A stretch of DNA of 64,000 bases from contig JAPLIC010000019.1 in the NCBI GenBank assembly GCA_026389315.1, positions 1 to 64,000 of the forward strand. The letters are read 5' to 3'. A program made the position numbers and the translations under genes. This document shows, one piece after another, positions 8,218 to 17,845 of this stretch. The DNA is from Cyanobacteriota bacterium (lineage in GTDB: Bacteria > Cyanobacteriota > Cyanobacteriia > PCC-6307 > Cyanobiaceae). Positions within the stretch are counted from its first letter, which is position 1. Every line of letters begins with the position of its first letter. The notes beneath the pieces were generated by a model that was not told the DNA's origin, ran no database searches, and saw only the letters and a program-made list of their open reading frames with translations.

Positions 8218-10632
8218 TCAGACACTGCAAGACATGACCGGCGCCGGCTCCACGTTCCAGATGCGGGAGGCGTATTCCCGAATCGAGCGGTCCGAGCTGA
8301 AGAAGCCACAGCGGGCGGTGTTCAGCACCGACATCGTGCTCCAACGTTGCTGGTCGGGCCAGACGGCATCGACTTCATTCTGGGCGCGGCGATAGTCGCC
8401 GATATCGGCCATCACCCGAAACGGATCATGGCCACAGAGGTTGGCCAGCAAGGGATGGAACAACTGGCGGTCCCCTTCGCTGAAATGACCCGAACCGATC
8501 AGGTCAATGGCCTCTTTGGTGACGGGGTCGTTCTCCAGCCAGGGCATTGGGTGGTAACCATTGCGGTTGATGGCGGCGAGCTCGGCGGTCGTATGGCCAA
8601 AGAGGAAAAAGTTGTCCTCACCGACTTGCTCCCTGATCTCGACATTGGCGCCATCAAGGGTGCCGATGGTCAGGGCGCCGTTGAGGGCCATTTTCATGTT
8701 GCCGGTACCGGAGGCCTCCATGCCGGCGGTGGAGATTTGTTCGGAGAGGTCGACGGCGGGGTAGATGCGCTGGCCCAAGCTCACGTTGAAGTTGGGTAAG
8801 AAGACCACCTTGAGGCGCCCACCCACGGCCGGATCGATGTTGACAATGTCGGCGATGCCCACGATCAGCCGAATGATCAACTTGGCCATGGCATAGCCCG
8901 GAGCCGCCTTGCCGCCGAAGATCACCGTGCGCTCCGGCAGATCTTCGCCGGCCCGCAGCCGCAGGTAACGCTCGACCAGATGCAGGGCGGCAAGGTGCTG
9001 GCGCTTGTATTCGTGGATGCGTTTGACCTGGACATCAAAGAGGCTGGCCGGGTCGACGAGCACCCCGCATTCCTGGCGGATGGTGGCCGCCAGCCGCTCT
9101 TTGGCCTGGCGACGCACCCCCTGCCAGCGCTCCAGGAAGGCCGGGTCACCGGCCAGGGGCTCCAGGCCCTTGAGGGCATCCAGATCCCGCCGCCAGCCTT
9201 CGCCCAGGCTGGCGTCCAGCAGGTTGGCCAGGGGCGGATTGGCCACGGCGAGCCAGCGCCGCGGGGTGACCCCGTTGGTGATGTTGGTAAAACGCTCGGG
9301 CCAGAGGCTGGCGAAATCATGGAAGAGGTTGGTGCGCAGCAGCTCGCTGTGCAGCTCGGCCACACCGTTGATCTTGTGGCTGCCGACAACGGCCAGGTGG
9401 GCCATGCGCACCCGCCGCTGGGGGCCTTCCTCGATCAGGGAAAGCTTTTCCAGCAGGGCCGGATTGCCGGGATGGCGCAGGCGCAGCAGCTTGAGGAAGC
9501 GGGCATTGATTTCAAAGATGATCTCCAACTGTCTGGGCAGCAGTTGCTCAAACAGTTCCAGGCTCCAGGCCTCAAGAGCTTCCGGTAAGAGGGTGTGGTT
9601 GGTGTAGCTGATCGTCGCCGTGGTGATGGTCCAGGCCGAATCCCAGTCCAAGCCATGCTCATCGATGAGCAGACGCATTAATTCCGCCACTGCAATGGCG
9701 GGATGGGTGTCATTGAGTTGAATGGCATATTTGCGGTGAAACTCGCTGACCGGCAGGCCTTGCCCCTTGAGAATCCGGAACATGTCCTGCAACGAGCAGC
9801 TCACAAAGAAAATCTGTTGACTGAGCCGCAAGCGCTTGCCCTGTTCCAGCTCGTCGTTGGGATAGAGCACCTTGGAGAGGGTTTCCGATTGCACCTTCTG
9901 CAGCACGGCCCTGGTGTAATCCCCGGCATTGAATGAAGCAAAATCGAAGGCATCGGGGGCCTGGGCCGACCACAGCCGCAGGGTGTTGGCGGTGTGCACG
10001 CCATAGCCAAGGATCGGGGTGTCGTAGGCAACCCCTATGACGGTGTGGCCGCCGATCTGCACCGGGTAACTCCATTCCGGCCGGATCACCTCCCAGGGAT
10101 TGCCGCAGGCCAGCCAGGGGTCGGTGCTCTCCTGTTGCCCTTCCGAGCCGATCTGCTGGCGGAAAATGCCGAATTCGTAACGGATGCCGTAGCCGATGGC
10201 CGGCAGCTCCAGGCTGGCCATCGATTCCTGAAAGCAGGCCGCCAGGCGCCCCAGGCCGCCATTGCCCAGGCCCGGTTCCGGCTCCTCAGCAAGCAGCTCT
10301 TGCAGTGAGAGGCCCATGTTGGTGCAGGCCGCCTCGGCATCGGCCCGGATGCCCAGGTTCACCAGGTTGTTCTCCAGGTGGGGCCCGAGCAGGTATTCCG
10401 CAGATAAATAGACGGCGGTGCGCACATGGGCGCGGGTGTAGGTCTCGGCCGTATCCACCCAGTTCTGCAGCAGCCGGTCTCGCACGGCCAGGGCCAGACA
10501 CAGGTAGTGGTCGTGGCGGGTGGCCAGGGTGGGGGATTTGGCCTGGCTGGAGAAGAGGTGCCGTCGCATCGCTTCCAGCAACCCCTCAGCGGCGGGTGAA
10601 GGACGACGGGCGGTGGGGGTGAGGGCATCCAT
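8218..10632 (-). CDS. glgP: Glycogen/alpha-glucan phosphorylase
   Basis: This GT35 enzyme of 804 residues releases glucose 1-phosphate from glycogen. Key signatures are present: VYLSAEYLLGPHLENNL near the N terminus, GLGNGGLGRLAACFQESMA, the substrate-region QLNDTHPAIAVAELMRLL, and the pyridoxal-phosphate lysine in EASGTGNMKMALNGALTIGT. Length is close to the family norm and no key motif is missing. The gene sits between the transglutaminase/alpha-E/ATP-grasp genes (138 bases upstream) and the DUF2126 gene (53 bases downstream), all on the minus strand. This is an unusual place for a glycogen gene and suggests either shared transcription or a chance insertion. Confidence 0.97.
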   Translation of the reverse strand: MDALTPTARRPSPAAEGLLEAMRRHLFSSQAKSPTLATRHDHYLCLALAVRDRLLQNWVDTAETYTRAHVRTAVYLSAEYLLGPHLENNLVNLGIRADAEAACTNMGLSLQELLAEEPEPGLGNGGLGRLAACFQESMASLELPAIGYGIRYEFGIFRQQIGSEGQQESTDPWLACGNPWEVIRPEWSYPVQIGGHTVIGVAYDTPILGYGVHTANTLRLWSAQAPDAFDFASFNAGDYTRAVLQKVQSETLSKVLYPNDELEQGKRLRLSQQIFFVSCSLQDMFRILKGQGLPVSEFHRKYAIQLNDTHPAIAVAELMRLLIDEHGLDWDSAWTITTATISYTNHTLLPEALEAWSLELFEQLLPRQLEIIFEINARFLKLLRLRHPGNPALLEKLSLIEEGPQRRVRMAHLAVVGSHKINGVAELHSELLRTNLFHDFASLWPERFTNITNGVTPRRWLAVANPPLANLLDASLGEGWRRDLDALKGLEPLAGDPAFLERWQGVRRQAKERLAATIRQECGVLVDPASLFDVQVKRIHEYKRQHLAALHLVERYLRLRAGEDLPERTVIFGGKAAPGYAMAKLIIRLIVGIADIVNIDPAVGGRLKVVFLPNFNVSLGQRIYPAVDLSEQISTAGMEASGTGNMKMALNGALTIGTLDGANVEIREQVGEDNFFLFGHTTAELAAINRNGYHPMPWLENDPVTKEAIDLIGSGHFSEGDRQLFHPLLANLCGHDPFRVMADIGDYRRAQNEVDAVWPDQQRWSTMSVLNTARCGFFSSDRSIREYASRIWNVEPAPVMSCSV

Positions 10633-10770
10633 GGCGGTGGGGGGGGGCGAGCGCGGGTTTGGGTTGCCCCGTCATCTCCCGAATGGTGGTCGAGGTGCTG
10701 CACCAATGGCTACAGGGCGGGGTCAATGGTTGCCTGTTTCGCTGGCCAGGGGGGCTGGCCGGTGCTGCCC

Positions 10771-11628
10771 TCAGCCCAAAATCTCAGCCTCAATGCTCCA
10801 GTTCATCACGCTTTCCACCGGGTCGGGGCTGGAGAAGCTGCCGTTGACTGCGGCCGTGAGGGCGGGTTTGGAGGAGGTGGCCAGCACGATGTAGCGGTCG
10901 TCGATCGCGCCCTTGCCGCTGGGATCGAAGCCGCGCCAGCCAGCCCCAGGCAAATAGATCTCCGCCCAGGCGTGCAGGTCATAGACCTTCGGGCGCGGTT
11001 CCACCAGGTGATAGCCGCTCACGAACCGCGCCGGCAGGCCGACGCAACGGCAGGTTTCGATCATCAGCATCGCCAGGTCGCGGCAGGAGCCCACCCGTTC
11101 CTTGAGGGTGCGGCCGGCGGGCCAGGCCGGGCCGACGTGGCGCTGGGTGTACTTGACCCGGTCCTGAATGATCTCGACCAGCTGGGGCAAAAAGAGCAGG
11201 GCGCGCTGGTTGCTGCCCATCAGGGCCTCCTGGGCCAGGTCCACCGCCGCGGGGTCGTGTTGGCCGTTGGGCAGCCAGCCCTCCAGGGCCCCCGTCAGGT
11301 CGATGTTGAGCTTGCCGGCCGGATAGGGAAGCTGCGGTTCCTCGCCGGCCAGGCAGGCGTCCAGGGGCGGAGCCAGGTCCGTTTGCACCTCGCTGATCGC
11401 CTGCACATCAAAGGCTTCGCTGCTGCCCTCGAAGCGGGCCCGCAGAATTTCATCGCCGCTGGCGGCCACCAGGGCATAGAGCAGGGCCGGTTCAGGGCTG
11501 ATGGTGCAGTTGAAACTGAGCAGCCGCTGGAAGCCGTGGCCGCGGGGTTGGAGGCAGAAGCGGTGCGGTCCGAGCTGCACCGGGGCGCTGTAGCGGTAGG
11601 AGAAGGTGTGGGTTATGCGGGCACGCAT
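10771..11628 (-). CDS. Transglutaminase-like cysteine protease family protein
   Basis: The 285-residue protein has the transglutaminase/protease-like core with the triad visible: Cys182 in VGSCRDLAM, His219 in DLHAWAEIYLPG and Asp235 in GFDPSGKG. An N-terminal beta domain ([20 protein letters not shown]) is typical of the bacterial family. It overlaps the end of the alpha-E gene by 16 bases and is thus in one unit with the alpha-E and ATP-grasp genes. In other genomes this trio and DUF2126 proteins co-occur and are predicted to make or cleave peptide bonds or isopeptides. The substrate is unknown and no signal peptide is seen. Confidence 0.93.
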   Translation of the reverse strand: MRARITHTFSYRYSAPVQLGPHRFCLQPRGHGFQRLLSFNCTISPEPALLYALVAASGDEILRARFEGSSEAFDVQAISEVQTDLAPPLDACLAGEEPQLPYPAGKLNIDLTGALEGWLPNGQHDPAAVDLAQEALMGSNQRALLFLPQLVEIIQDRVKYTQRHVGPAWPAGRTLKERVGSCRDLAMLMIETCRCVGLPARFVSGYHLVEPRPKVYDLHAWAEIYLPGAGWRGFDPSGKGAIDDRYIVLATSSKPALTAAVNGSFSSPDPVESVMNWSIEAEILG

Positions 11629-12614
11629 GCCGGCTCGGAGCTGGAGGAGTTGTCGCTGTCGTCGGCTGGGGCAACGCTGGGGGCGATGAAGTAGCGCTGC
11701 TCGATCAAAGTGTGGAGCTGGTTGAGGTCCTGCTGGAGGTGGTCGATCGCCTCATGCAGGCCGCTGGCGATCAGGTCATCGATGCGGGTGAAGCTCCAGC
11801 GGGCCAGGGTGAGGCCACTGAGGCACTCGAGTTCATCGGGCGCGCCGGGCACGGCATTGCTGCGAATGATCCGCAGGGTGTCGCTGATCCGCTCCAGGCA
11901 ATAGCGCACCGAGCGCGGAAACACCGGATTGAGCAGCAGGAAACCGGCCACCGCCTCCGGCGCGATCGCCCGCTGCTGCGCCTGCCGAAACATCTGATAG
12001 GCGCCGGCGGTGCGCAGCAGGGCGATCCATTGCAGTTCATCGAGCACACCGCCCACCCTCTCGGGGGAGGGCAGCAGCAGGAAGTACTTCACATCAAGGA
12101 TGCGGGTGGTTTTTTCAGCCCGCTCCAGCAGCCGCCCCAGTCGGCTGAACTGCCAGGAGAGGTCGCGGCTGAGGGTGGCGTCGGTGATGCCGTAGAAGAG
12201 CTGACAGGCGGAGCGGATGTCACGCAGCTGCTCCTGGGGGGGCTGCTGCCAGAAGCTGGGTTCCTGCAGGCTCCAATAGGTGGCGTTGAGGTGCTCCCAC
12301 ATCTCGGTGGTGAGCACATCGCGGATCTGGCGGGCATTTTCGCGGGCAAAGGCGATGCAATTCACCACGCTGTTGGGGTTGTCTTCCCGGCGCACCAGAA
12401 AGTTGACCACATCCTCGGGGCTGGCGGCGGGGCAAAGTTTGTCGAAGCGGTCGCGCTCACCGCTGGCATCGATCAGGGGCAGCCAGGGCTCGGCGCTGCC
12501 AGGCGGGCAGTCGAGGGCCATGGCCTCGCTCACCTCCACAAACCGGGAGATGTTTTCGGCCCGCTCCACATAGCGGTTGATCCAGTAGAGCGAATCGGCG
12601 ACGCGGCTCAGCAT
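11613..12614 (-). CDS. Alpha-E domain protein (DUF403)
   Basis: The 333-residue alpha-helical protein begins [20 protein letters not shown], the hallmark of alpha-E domain proteins, and continues with [20 protein letters not shown] and [20 protein letters not shown]. The alpha-E domain has no known enzymatic activity and is almost always encoded beside a circularly permuted ATP-grasp and a transglutaminase-like protein, as here. Its start overlaps the ATP-grasp stop by 7 bases and its stop overlaps the transglutaminase start by 16, a strong sign of a translationally coupled complex. It probably acts as a partner or helical scaffold in the cytoplasm, which is inference. Confidence 0.95.
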   Translation of the reverse strand: MLSRVADSLYWINRYVERAENISRFVEVSEAMALDCPPGSAEPWLPLIDASGERDRFDKLCPAASPEDVVNFLVRREDNPNSVVNCIAFARENARQIRDVLTTEMWEHLNATYWSLQEPSFWQQPPQEQLRDIRSACQLFYGITDATLSRDLSWQFSRLGRLLERAEKTTRILDVKYFLLLPSPERVGGVLDELQWIALLRTAGAYQMFRQAQQRAIAPEAVAGFLLLNPVFPRSVRYCLERISDTLRIIRSNAVPGAPDELECLSGLTLARWSFTRIDDLIASGLHEAIDHLQQDLNQLHTLIEQRYFIAPSVAPADDSDNSSSSEPACVPA

Positions 12615-14086
12615 GGAATGGCAGCCTCCAGGCCGGCCAGCGGGGCTTCTACGCTGGTCTCATCGACGATCCAGGTGTCCTTGCAGCCACCGCCCTGGGA
12701 GGAATTGACCACCAGCGAGCCGCGGCGCAGGGCCACCCGCGTCAGCCCGCCGGGGGTCACCCAATCGCCCTTGCCGCGTAGCACGTAGGGGCGCAGGTCC
12801 ACATGGCAGGGGTAGAGCTCCCCTTCGCTGAGGGAGGGCACTGTCGAGAGTTCCAAGGTGGGCTGGGCGATGAAGTTGCGGGGATCGGCCTCGATCTTGG
12901 CGGCGAAGCTGGTGATTTCCTCACGGCTGGCGTGGGGTCCGATCAGCATGCCGTAACCGCCGGCTTCGGCCACCGATTTCACCACCAGTTGATCGAGGTG
13001 GGCGAGCACGTAAGCGCGCTCGTCCTGGCGGGAGCACAAATAAGTGGGCACATTTTCGATGATCGGCTCCTGGTCCAGGTAGTAGCGGATCATCTCAGGC
13101 ACATAGGCATAGATCAGTTTGTCATCGGCCACGCCGGTGCCGGGGGCGTTGGCGATCGCCACCCGGCCAGCCCGGTAGGCCGCCATCAGGCCCCGCACCC
13201 CCAGCATCGAATCACTGCGAAACACGGCTGGATCGAGAAAATCGTCGTCGATGCGGCGGTAGATCACATCCACCGGCGCCAGGCCGTCGGTGCTGCGCAT
13301 CCAGACCCGATCGCCTTCGCAGACCAGGTCGCGGCCTTCCACCAGCTCGATGCCCATCTGCTGGGCCAGGTAGCTGTGCTCGAAGTAGGCGCTGTTGAAC
13401 ACGCCGGGGGTGAGCAGCACCACCTTGGGCGCCTCGCTCCAGGGGGCGAGGTCCTGGAGGGTGCGCAGCAGGCGGGAGGCGTAATTGTCGATCGGTTGGA
13501 CGGTGCGGCCAGCGAACAGGGAAGGAAAGATGCGCTTCATCACCCGCCGGTTTTCCAGGAAGTAGGCCACGCCGGAGGGGCAGCGCAGGTTGTCTTCCAG
13601 CACCCGCCAGGTGCCGTTGCCATCGCGCACCAAATCCAGGCCGGAGATGTGGCACCAACGCCCCAGGGGTGGCGTCACGCCTTGCATCTGGGGCCTCCAG
13701 CCCTGGGAGCTTTCCACGTCTTCGCGGGGCACCACCCCATCGGCCATGATGCGGCCTGGGCCGTAGACATCGGCCAGAAACAGATCAATCGCGCTCAACC
13801 GCTGGAACAGGCCCCGCTCAAGCCGTGCCCATTCTTCAATGCTGATCAGGCGCGGCAGTGGATCGAAGGGCAGGATGCGCTCCACGCCCACGCTGCCCGA
13901 ATCATTGAGCCGAAAGGTGGCGCCAAGCCGCTTCAGCAGGGCGGCGGCGGCGGCATGGTTGGAGTTGAGCTGGTCGATCCCCATGCGGCCGAGGGAGGAC
14001 AGCAAGGGGCTCAGGGCGGCCCGGGGCTGGTCGGCGGCGCTGAAGTACTCGTCGTAGCCGTGGCTGGGCCGGTAGTCCGTGAACAT
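12608..14086 (-). CDS. Circularly permuted type 2 ATP-grasp protein
   Basis: The 492-residue protein belongs to the circularly permuted ATP-grasp family (DUF404/407). Motifs seen include [83 protein letters not shown] and [17 protein letters not shown], which supply the expected metal- and ATP-binding acidic, Arg and Lys residues. ATP-grasp enzymes couple ATP hydrolysis to carboxylate-amine ligation; this branch is predicted to be a peptide or amidoligase of unknown product. It is the first gene of the coupled trio. The 199 bases upstream, before the divergent PEP-CTERM-like gene, must hold promoters for both. Confidence 0.95.
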   Translation of the reverse strand: MFTDYRPSHGYDEYFSAADQPRAALSPLLSSLGRMGIDQLNSNHAAAAALLKRLGATFRLNDSGSVGVERILPFDPLPRLISIEEWARLERGLFQRLSAIDLFLADVYGPGRIMADGVVPREDVESSQGWRPQMQGVTPPLGRWCHISGLDLVRDGNGTWRVLEDNLRCPSGVAYFLENRRVMKRIFPSLFAGRTVQPIDNYASRLLRTLQDLAPWSEAPKVVLLTPGVFNSAYFEHSYLAQQMGIELVEGRDLVCEGDRVWMRSTDGLAPVDVIYRRIDDDFLDPAVFRSDSMLGVRGLMAAYRAGRVAIANAPGTGVADDKLIYAYVPEMIRYYLDQEPIIENVPTYLCSRQDERAYVLAHLDQLVVKSVAEAGGYGMLIGPHASREEITSFAAKIEADPRNFIAQPTLELSTVPSLSEGELYPCHVDLRPYVLRGKGDWVTPGGLTRVALRRGSLVVNSSQGGGCKDTWIVDETSVEAPLAGLEAAIPC

Positions 14087-14285
14087 GGCACGAAGAGCAC
14101 TGGGGGGATCCTGCTGCGCCGGGTTGATCGTTCCAGGTTGCCGTTGTTACTGAATACGCCCAGGCAGGTTCGACCAGGCGGGGGCTGTGCCAGGATTTCG
14201 TGACATTGCCCCGTTGAAGGCCAAGTGCCCGATATGGAGGCCACGGACGTGCTATGTTCATTGGGATATCCCGATCCATAGCTCC

Positions 14286-15029
14286 ATGAAACTCCGTCAT
14301 TTTTTGCTCGTGGGCGGAATTGCTGCATTTGCAGCTATAGCCACTGCTCCTGCTGCGCAAGCTGTTCTGGCCTTCCAAACCGTCGGACCAGTTGCATTCA
14401 GTACTTCAGGTACGGCTGTAAATTCATCCAATCTCGTCTTTGCCCCGTTTAACGCAGCGCCCGCAGCTTCCCTGACTGGTATTCGTATCAGTGGAGCCAA
14501 TCCTAATGATATGTTACTTGGTTCTTTTTCTGAAAACGCTTCATTAGCTAAACTCAGCGGTGCTAGTAGAACTTTTACGGCGACCGGGACTCCTACTTTT
14601 ACCTTTAGTAACGGTTCAAATCTAACCGGAACTGCTTCTTCAATTACCCTCACTCCTAACACTGTTACTGGAGCCGGAACCCAGGGTGTTATTTCAACCT
14701 TAAGTGGTAATTATCTTGGCTCATTCTCTTCATTGACAACTAACACCCCAACGTTAAGGAATTATTTTAGTACTGGTACACCAACCATTAATAACTCTGT
14801 TACGGCTTATGCTATTGTTTCTACCCCAGTCGGTGGGGTATCTTCAGTTGACCTTGATCCTGGAGATGGTGTTTCAGCAGTATTTAGTGGCATAGTTTAT
14901 GTTACTTACGAATATGACGATGGCACTGTTGCTGCTTCCGTTCCCACTCCTCTTCCCCTTTTGGGAGCTGGAGCAGCATTTGGTTTCACTCGCAAACTTC
15001 GTCGCCGCATTCAATCTTCTGCTTCCTGA
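14286..15029 (+). CDS. Secreted protein with PEP-CTERM-like C-terminal sorting signal
   Basis: The 247-residue protein has a clear signal peptide (FLLVGGIAAFAAIATAPAAQA, residues ~5-25). The mature part is rich in Thr, Ser, Asn and Gly, as in cyanobacterial surface proteins. The C terminus follows the exosortase-signal layout: a short motif (VPTPLPL), a hydrophobic segment (LGAGAAFGFT) and a basic tail (RKLRRRIQ). It is thus a likely substrate of a cyanoexosortase and probably anchored or exported at the cell surface. The motif is VPTP rather than VPEP. The gene is much more AT-rich than its surroundings, a sign of transfer or relaxed codon use. ATG at 14286 starts the signal directly; no good ribosome site is seen. 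Confidence 0.75.
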   Translation: MKLRHFLLVGGIAAFAAIATAPAAQAVLAFQTVGPVAFSTSGTAVNSSNLVFAPFNAAPAASLTGIRISGANPNDMLLGSFSENASLAKLSGASRTFTATGTPTFTFSNGSNLTGTASSITLTPNTVTGAGTQGVISTLSGNYLGSFSSLTTNTPTLRNYFSTGTPTINNSVTAYAIVSTPVGGVSSVDLDPGDGVSAVFSGIVYVTYEYDDGTVAASVPTPLPLLGAGAAFGFTRKLRRRIQSSAS

Positions 15030-15053
15030 TTTCGTCATTAGTAGTGATTCCTC

Positions 15054-15078
15054 ACCCTCTCGTAAGAGAGGGTTTTTT
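15054..15078 (+). terminator. Rho-independent terminator after the PEP-CTERM-like gene
   Basis: A perfect 8-bp stem (ACCCTCTC at 15054-15061 with GAGAGGGT at 15066-15073) with a four-base loop GTAA runs into six T residues. It lies 25 bases after the stop codon and is the clearest intrinsic terminator in the window. Confidence 0.9.
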
Positions 15079-15470
15079 ATTGCTTTGATCAAAAAACTTG
15101 CTGTTGGCGCTGGAGTGCTTTCCCCCCCCAATTCCCATCGCACCAGGCTTCATAGGTAGGTTGCCGCATACCCCTTTGATTGCTGCAAAAAAGCCTTCAA
15201 CTTCCAGTGCGGCGACTGGAGCCTCACCCAGCCCATTGCTACAGGACCATGGAGGCAGCGGATCGGCGTGAGCAACGGCTTGAAATGCAGTGAATGCCAC
15301 TTCAAAAGCCCGGCCGAGAGGGGCCTCTGACACAGGAAGCCTCTGGTACAGGAAGGAGCTTTCGTTACTTGGTAATGGGGTTGGGTTAGGCGTTGATTTG
15401 GCGTTACCCCTTTGTTGGTTTTGTTGGTGCTGCGGTGCTGCGGTGCTGCGGATTCGGTTCTTTTCCAGGC
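15079..15470. other. Intergenic stretch with no recognisable gene
   Basis: Between the terminator and the IS element there are 392 bases in which no recognisable gene is seen. A minus-strand open frame runs through it across the IS end but its translation resembles no family I know and has atypical composition. An 8-bp tandem repeat is at 15428-15451. It may contain a decayed gene interrupted by the IS. Confidence 0.5.
15428..15451. repeat. Tandem repeat, 3 x 8 bp (TGCTGCGG)
   Basis: Three exact head-to-tail copies of TGCTGCGG at 15428-15435, 15436-15443 and 15444-15451, 19 bases left of the IS21 tip. Confidence 0.9.
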
Positions 15471-15523
15471 TGTCAGCCGACATCGAATACTGAGCCAGCG
15501 CCGACACCAAAAGTGAGCCACCC
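15471..15523 (+). repeat. Left terminal inverted repeat of the IS21 element
   Basis: It begins TGTCAGCCGACATCGAATAC and ends AAAAGTGAGCCACCC. It matches the reverse complement of 17990-18043 with a few substitutions and one single-base indel, and has two internal sub-repeats at 15476-15497 and 15500-15520. Confidence 0.9.
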
Positions 15524-15689
15524 GGAAGCGATGGGGAAGCCGTTGCCGGCCGCGCCAGCGGCGGGTAATGACTCGGTATTTCAACGGTCATCGGCGGCAC
15601 TGACGCGATCGACAGCCGGTGTGGGCTTTGGGGTGGTCAAGGCGGCCAGCGCCCATAGAGAGGGGGGGACGGACTCGTTGGAGGGCGTG

Positions 15690-16952
15690 ATGGAAACCCC
15701 AGAAGAGCTGCTGGTGATGCGCCAGCTACTGGAGAGAGGCTGGAGCCGACGGCGGATCGCGACGGAGCTGGGCATCTCGCGTCACACGGTGAACCGTTAC
15801 CTGGCCCTGGGGGAGTGGCAGCCGTACAGCACGGCCCATCGCTCTGGCCAGCTCCACGGCCACCTGGAGTGGCTGCAGCAACAATTCGAGCAGCACCACG
15901 GCAACGCTGAGGTGCTGCGGCAGGAGCTGTTGAAACAGAAGGGGATCAGGGTGAGCCAGCGAACGGTTGAGCGGGCGGTGCAGCCCTGGCAGGAGGCGTT
16001 GCGGCAGAGCGCCCAGGCGACGGTGCGCTACGAGACGCGGCCCGGCAAGCAGCTGCAGGCGGACTTTGGTGAGCTGTGGGTGGCGATCGGCGGGGTGCAG
16101 ACCAAAGTGCACCTCTGCGTGCTGACCCTGGGGTACTCCAGGCGGCAATTGATCCGGGTGTTTAGGCAGCAGCAGCAGCGCCACTGGCTGCAGGCGCTGG
16201 AGGAAGCATTCCGCTGCTGGGAGGGGGTGCCGGAGCAGGTGCTTGTCGACAACGCCCGGGCGCTGATCACCCTGAACAACCCCAAAACGGGAGAACTGGT
16301 GGTCAACCCCACCTTTGCCGCCTTTGCCCGCCACTGGGGTTTCACGGTCAAGGCCTGCTGGCCGCACCGGCCCCAGACCAAAGGGAAGGATGAACGGGGT
16401 GTGGGCTATGTGAAACGCAGCGGCATCGCCGGGCATTGCTTTGACACCTGGGGCCAGATGGAGAGCCATTTGGAATGGTGGAACCGGGAGATCGCCGATG
16501 TGCGGATTCACGGCACCACCGGCGAGCAGCCGCTGGTGCGGTTTCAGCGTGATGAGGCCAGGGCGCTGCTGGCGCTGAACGGCAAGCCGTCCTATCTGGC
16601 GGAGCAGGAGTTCAGCCGTCGTGTCGCCAAGGATTGCTGCGTCCAGGTGGAAGGCAACTGGTACAGCGTGCCGGCGGCTTTGGTGGGGCAGAACGTAATG
16701 GTGCAGATCCGCGACCAGGAGGTGTTGATTCGCCAGGGCGGCCGGATTGTGGCGCGCCATACCCGCCAGGAGGCGAACCATCGGATCCGCCAGGTGATCG
16801 CTGGCCACTGGGCTGGACTGGTGCCGCAGCGGGCGATCGAGACCGCCCACCTGATCAATCCTACGGCCGTGGTGGAGCTGGATGCGGTGCGGCGCTCCTC
16901 GCTGGCACGGCCCCTCAGCGACTACGCAGCTGTTGTGGCGGAGGTGGGCTGA
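15690..16952 (+). CDS. istA: IS21-family transposase IstA
   Basis: The 420-residue transposase starts at ATG 15690 after the purine-rich site TTGGAGG. An N-terminal helix-turn-helix is visible (SRRRIATELGISRHTVNRYL, residues ~19-38). The retroviral-integrase-type core has the DDE triad: Asp125 in LQADFGELWV, Asp187 in VLVDNARAL and Glu235 in KGKDERGVGYVKR. The C-terminal beta-barrel region (VEGNWYSVPAALVGQNV) is complete. Length and motifs are those of a functional IstA. The reading frame stays open upstream of 15690 but the translation there is not transposase-like and runs past the element's end, so it is excluded. The stop overlaps the istB ATG (TGATG). Confidence 0.96.
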   Translation: METPEELLVMRQLLERGWSRRRIATELGISRHTVNRYLALGEWQPYSTAHRSGQLHGHLEWLQQQFEQHHGNAEVLRQELLKQKGIRVSQRTVERAVQPWQEALRQSAQATVRYETRPGKQLQADFGELWVAIGGVQTKVHLCVLTLGYSRRQLIRVFRQQQQRHWLQALEEAFRCWEGVPEQVLVDNARALITLNNPKTGELVVNPTFAAFARHWGFTVKACWPHRPQTKGKDERGVGYVKRSGIAGHCFDTWGQMESHLEWWNREIADVRIHGTTGEQPLVRFQRDEARALLALNGKPSYLAEQEFSRRVAKDCCVQVEGNWYSVPAALVGQNVMVQIRDQEVLIRQGGRIVARHTRQEANHRIRQVIAGHWAGLVPQRAIETAHLINPTAVVELDAVRRSSLARPLSDYAAVVAEVG

Positions 16953-17845
16953 TGCCACGTAGCAAACAACAACCACCGGCGCCATCTCGCTCTGGCATGA
17001 CTGCCGCTGAACCGGCCGAAATCCAGCGCCTGGTGGAGGATCTCGATGGGATGCTCAGCCGGCTGCGGCTGGGAGCGATCCGCGAGCAGCTGGACGGGCT
17101 GCTGGAGGAGGCGGCACGGCGACAACTGAACCTGCGTGAAACACTGGCGTGGCTATGCGCCGCCGAGGTGGCGAGCAAGGAGCAGCGGCGGCTGTCGATG
17201 GCGTTGACGATCGCCCACTTCCCATTTGTGCGAACGCTGGAGGGGTTTGAGTTCGAGGCACAGCCCTCAATCGATCCGGGCAAGATCCGTGATCTGGGCA
17301 CCTGCCGCTGGGTCGCCAATGGCGACAACGTAGTGCTGCTGGGCCCACCGGGAGTAGGTAAAACGCACCTGGAAGTGGCGCTGGGCCGCGAGGCGGTGGC
17401 CCGTGGCTACACGGCGCAGTTCACCACGGCGATGGAACTGATCGGCGCCCTGGTCAAGGCGCAGCAGCAGGGGACGCTGGAGATGCGGCTGGCGCAGTAC
17501 GCCAAGCCGAAACTGCTGATCATCGATGAACTGGGCTACCTGCCGCTCGAACCAGCGGCGGGGCACCTGTTCTTCCAGTTGATCTCCCGCCGCTATGAGC
17601 AGGGCAGCGTGCTGATCAGCTCCAACAGGCCCGTAGATGAGTGGGACGAGGTGTTCGGTGATCAGGTGGTGGCAGCTGCCATTCTCGATCGGCTGCTGCA
17701 CCACAGCCACGTGCTGACGATCCGCGGCGACAGCTACCGGCTGAAAGAAAAGCGCCGATCTGGATTGTTCCGCCCGCAGGCGGGCGGCTCCTCCTCAGCT
17801 GGTATCGGCGGCGTACCGCCACCGATACCAGCTGAGGAGGCCTGA
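16952..17845 (+). CDS. istB: IS21-family AAA+ helper protein IstB
   Basis: The 297-residue protein has a Walker A GPPGVGKT (residues 131-138), a Walker B LLIIDELGYLP and the sensor-like SSNRPVDEW. It is the ATPase that assists IstA in target-DNA handling. The start ATG at 16952 shares a base with the istA stop, so the two are translationally coupled. The core would normally end around the SYRLKEKRR motif; the extra ~30 residues (LFRPQAGGSSSAGIGG...) are encoded by two back-to-back DNA hairpins (17770-17840) and are low in complexity. The extension probably comes from the hairpin DNA and not from the ancestral protein. Confidence 0.95.
   Translation: MPRSKQQPPAPSRSGMTAAEPAEIQRLVEDLDGMLSRLRLGAIREQLDGLLEEAARRQLNLRETLAWLCAAEVASKEQRRLSMALTIAHFPFVRTLEGFEFEAQPSIDPGKIRDLGTCRWVANGDNVVLLGPPGVGKTHLEVALGREAVARGYTAQFTTAMELIGALVKAQQQGTLEMRLAQYAKPKLLIIDELGYLPLEPAAGHLFFQLISRRYEQGSVLISSNRPVDEWDEVFGDQVVAAAILDRLLHHSHVLTIRGDSYRLKEKRRSGLFRPQAGGSSSAGIGGVPPPIPAEEA
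17770..17840. repeat. Two adjacent perfect hairpins (REP-like) at the 3' end of istB
   Basis: The first is a 7-bp stem CCGCCCG/CGGGCGG (17770-17776 and 17781-17787). The second is a perfect 19-bp stem (17790-17808 paired with 17822-17840) around a 13-base middle that can pair three further bases. Both lie inside the istB reading frame, upstream of its stop. Confidence 0.9.

Noticed and set aside
12803..14203. 466-residue open frame antisense to the ATP-grasp gene
   Set aside because: Mirror frame of a well-supported gene, with shadow-type composition.
14263..14272. GGGATATCCC palindrome before the PEP-CTERM-like gene
   Set aside because: A single 10-bp palindrome with no second copy or known regulator.
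15150..15600. Minus-strand frame across the IS left end
   Set aside because: It crosses the IS boundary into IS sequence and shows no known motif; kept only as a possible relic.
15726..16985. 419-residue open frame antisense to istA
   Set aside because: Covers the transposase and its translation has no family resemblance.
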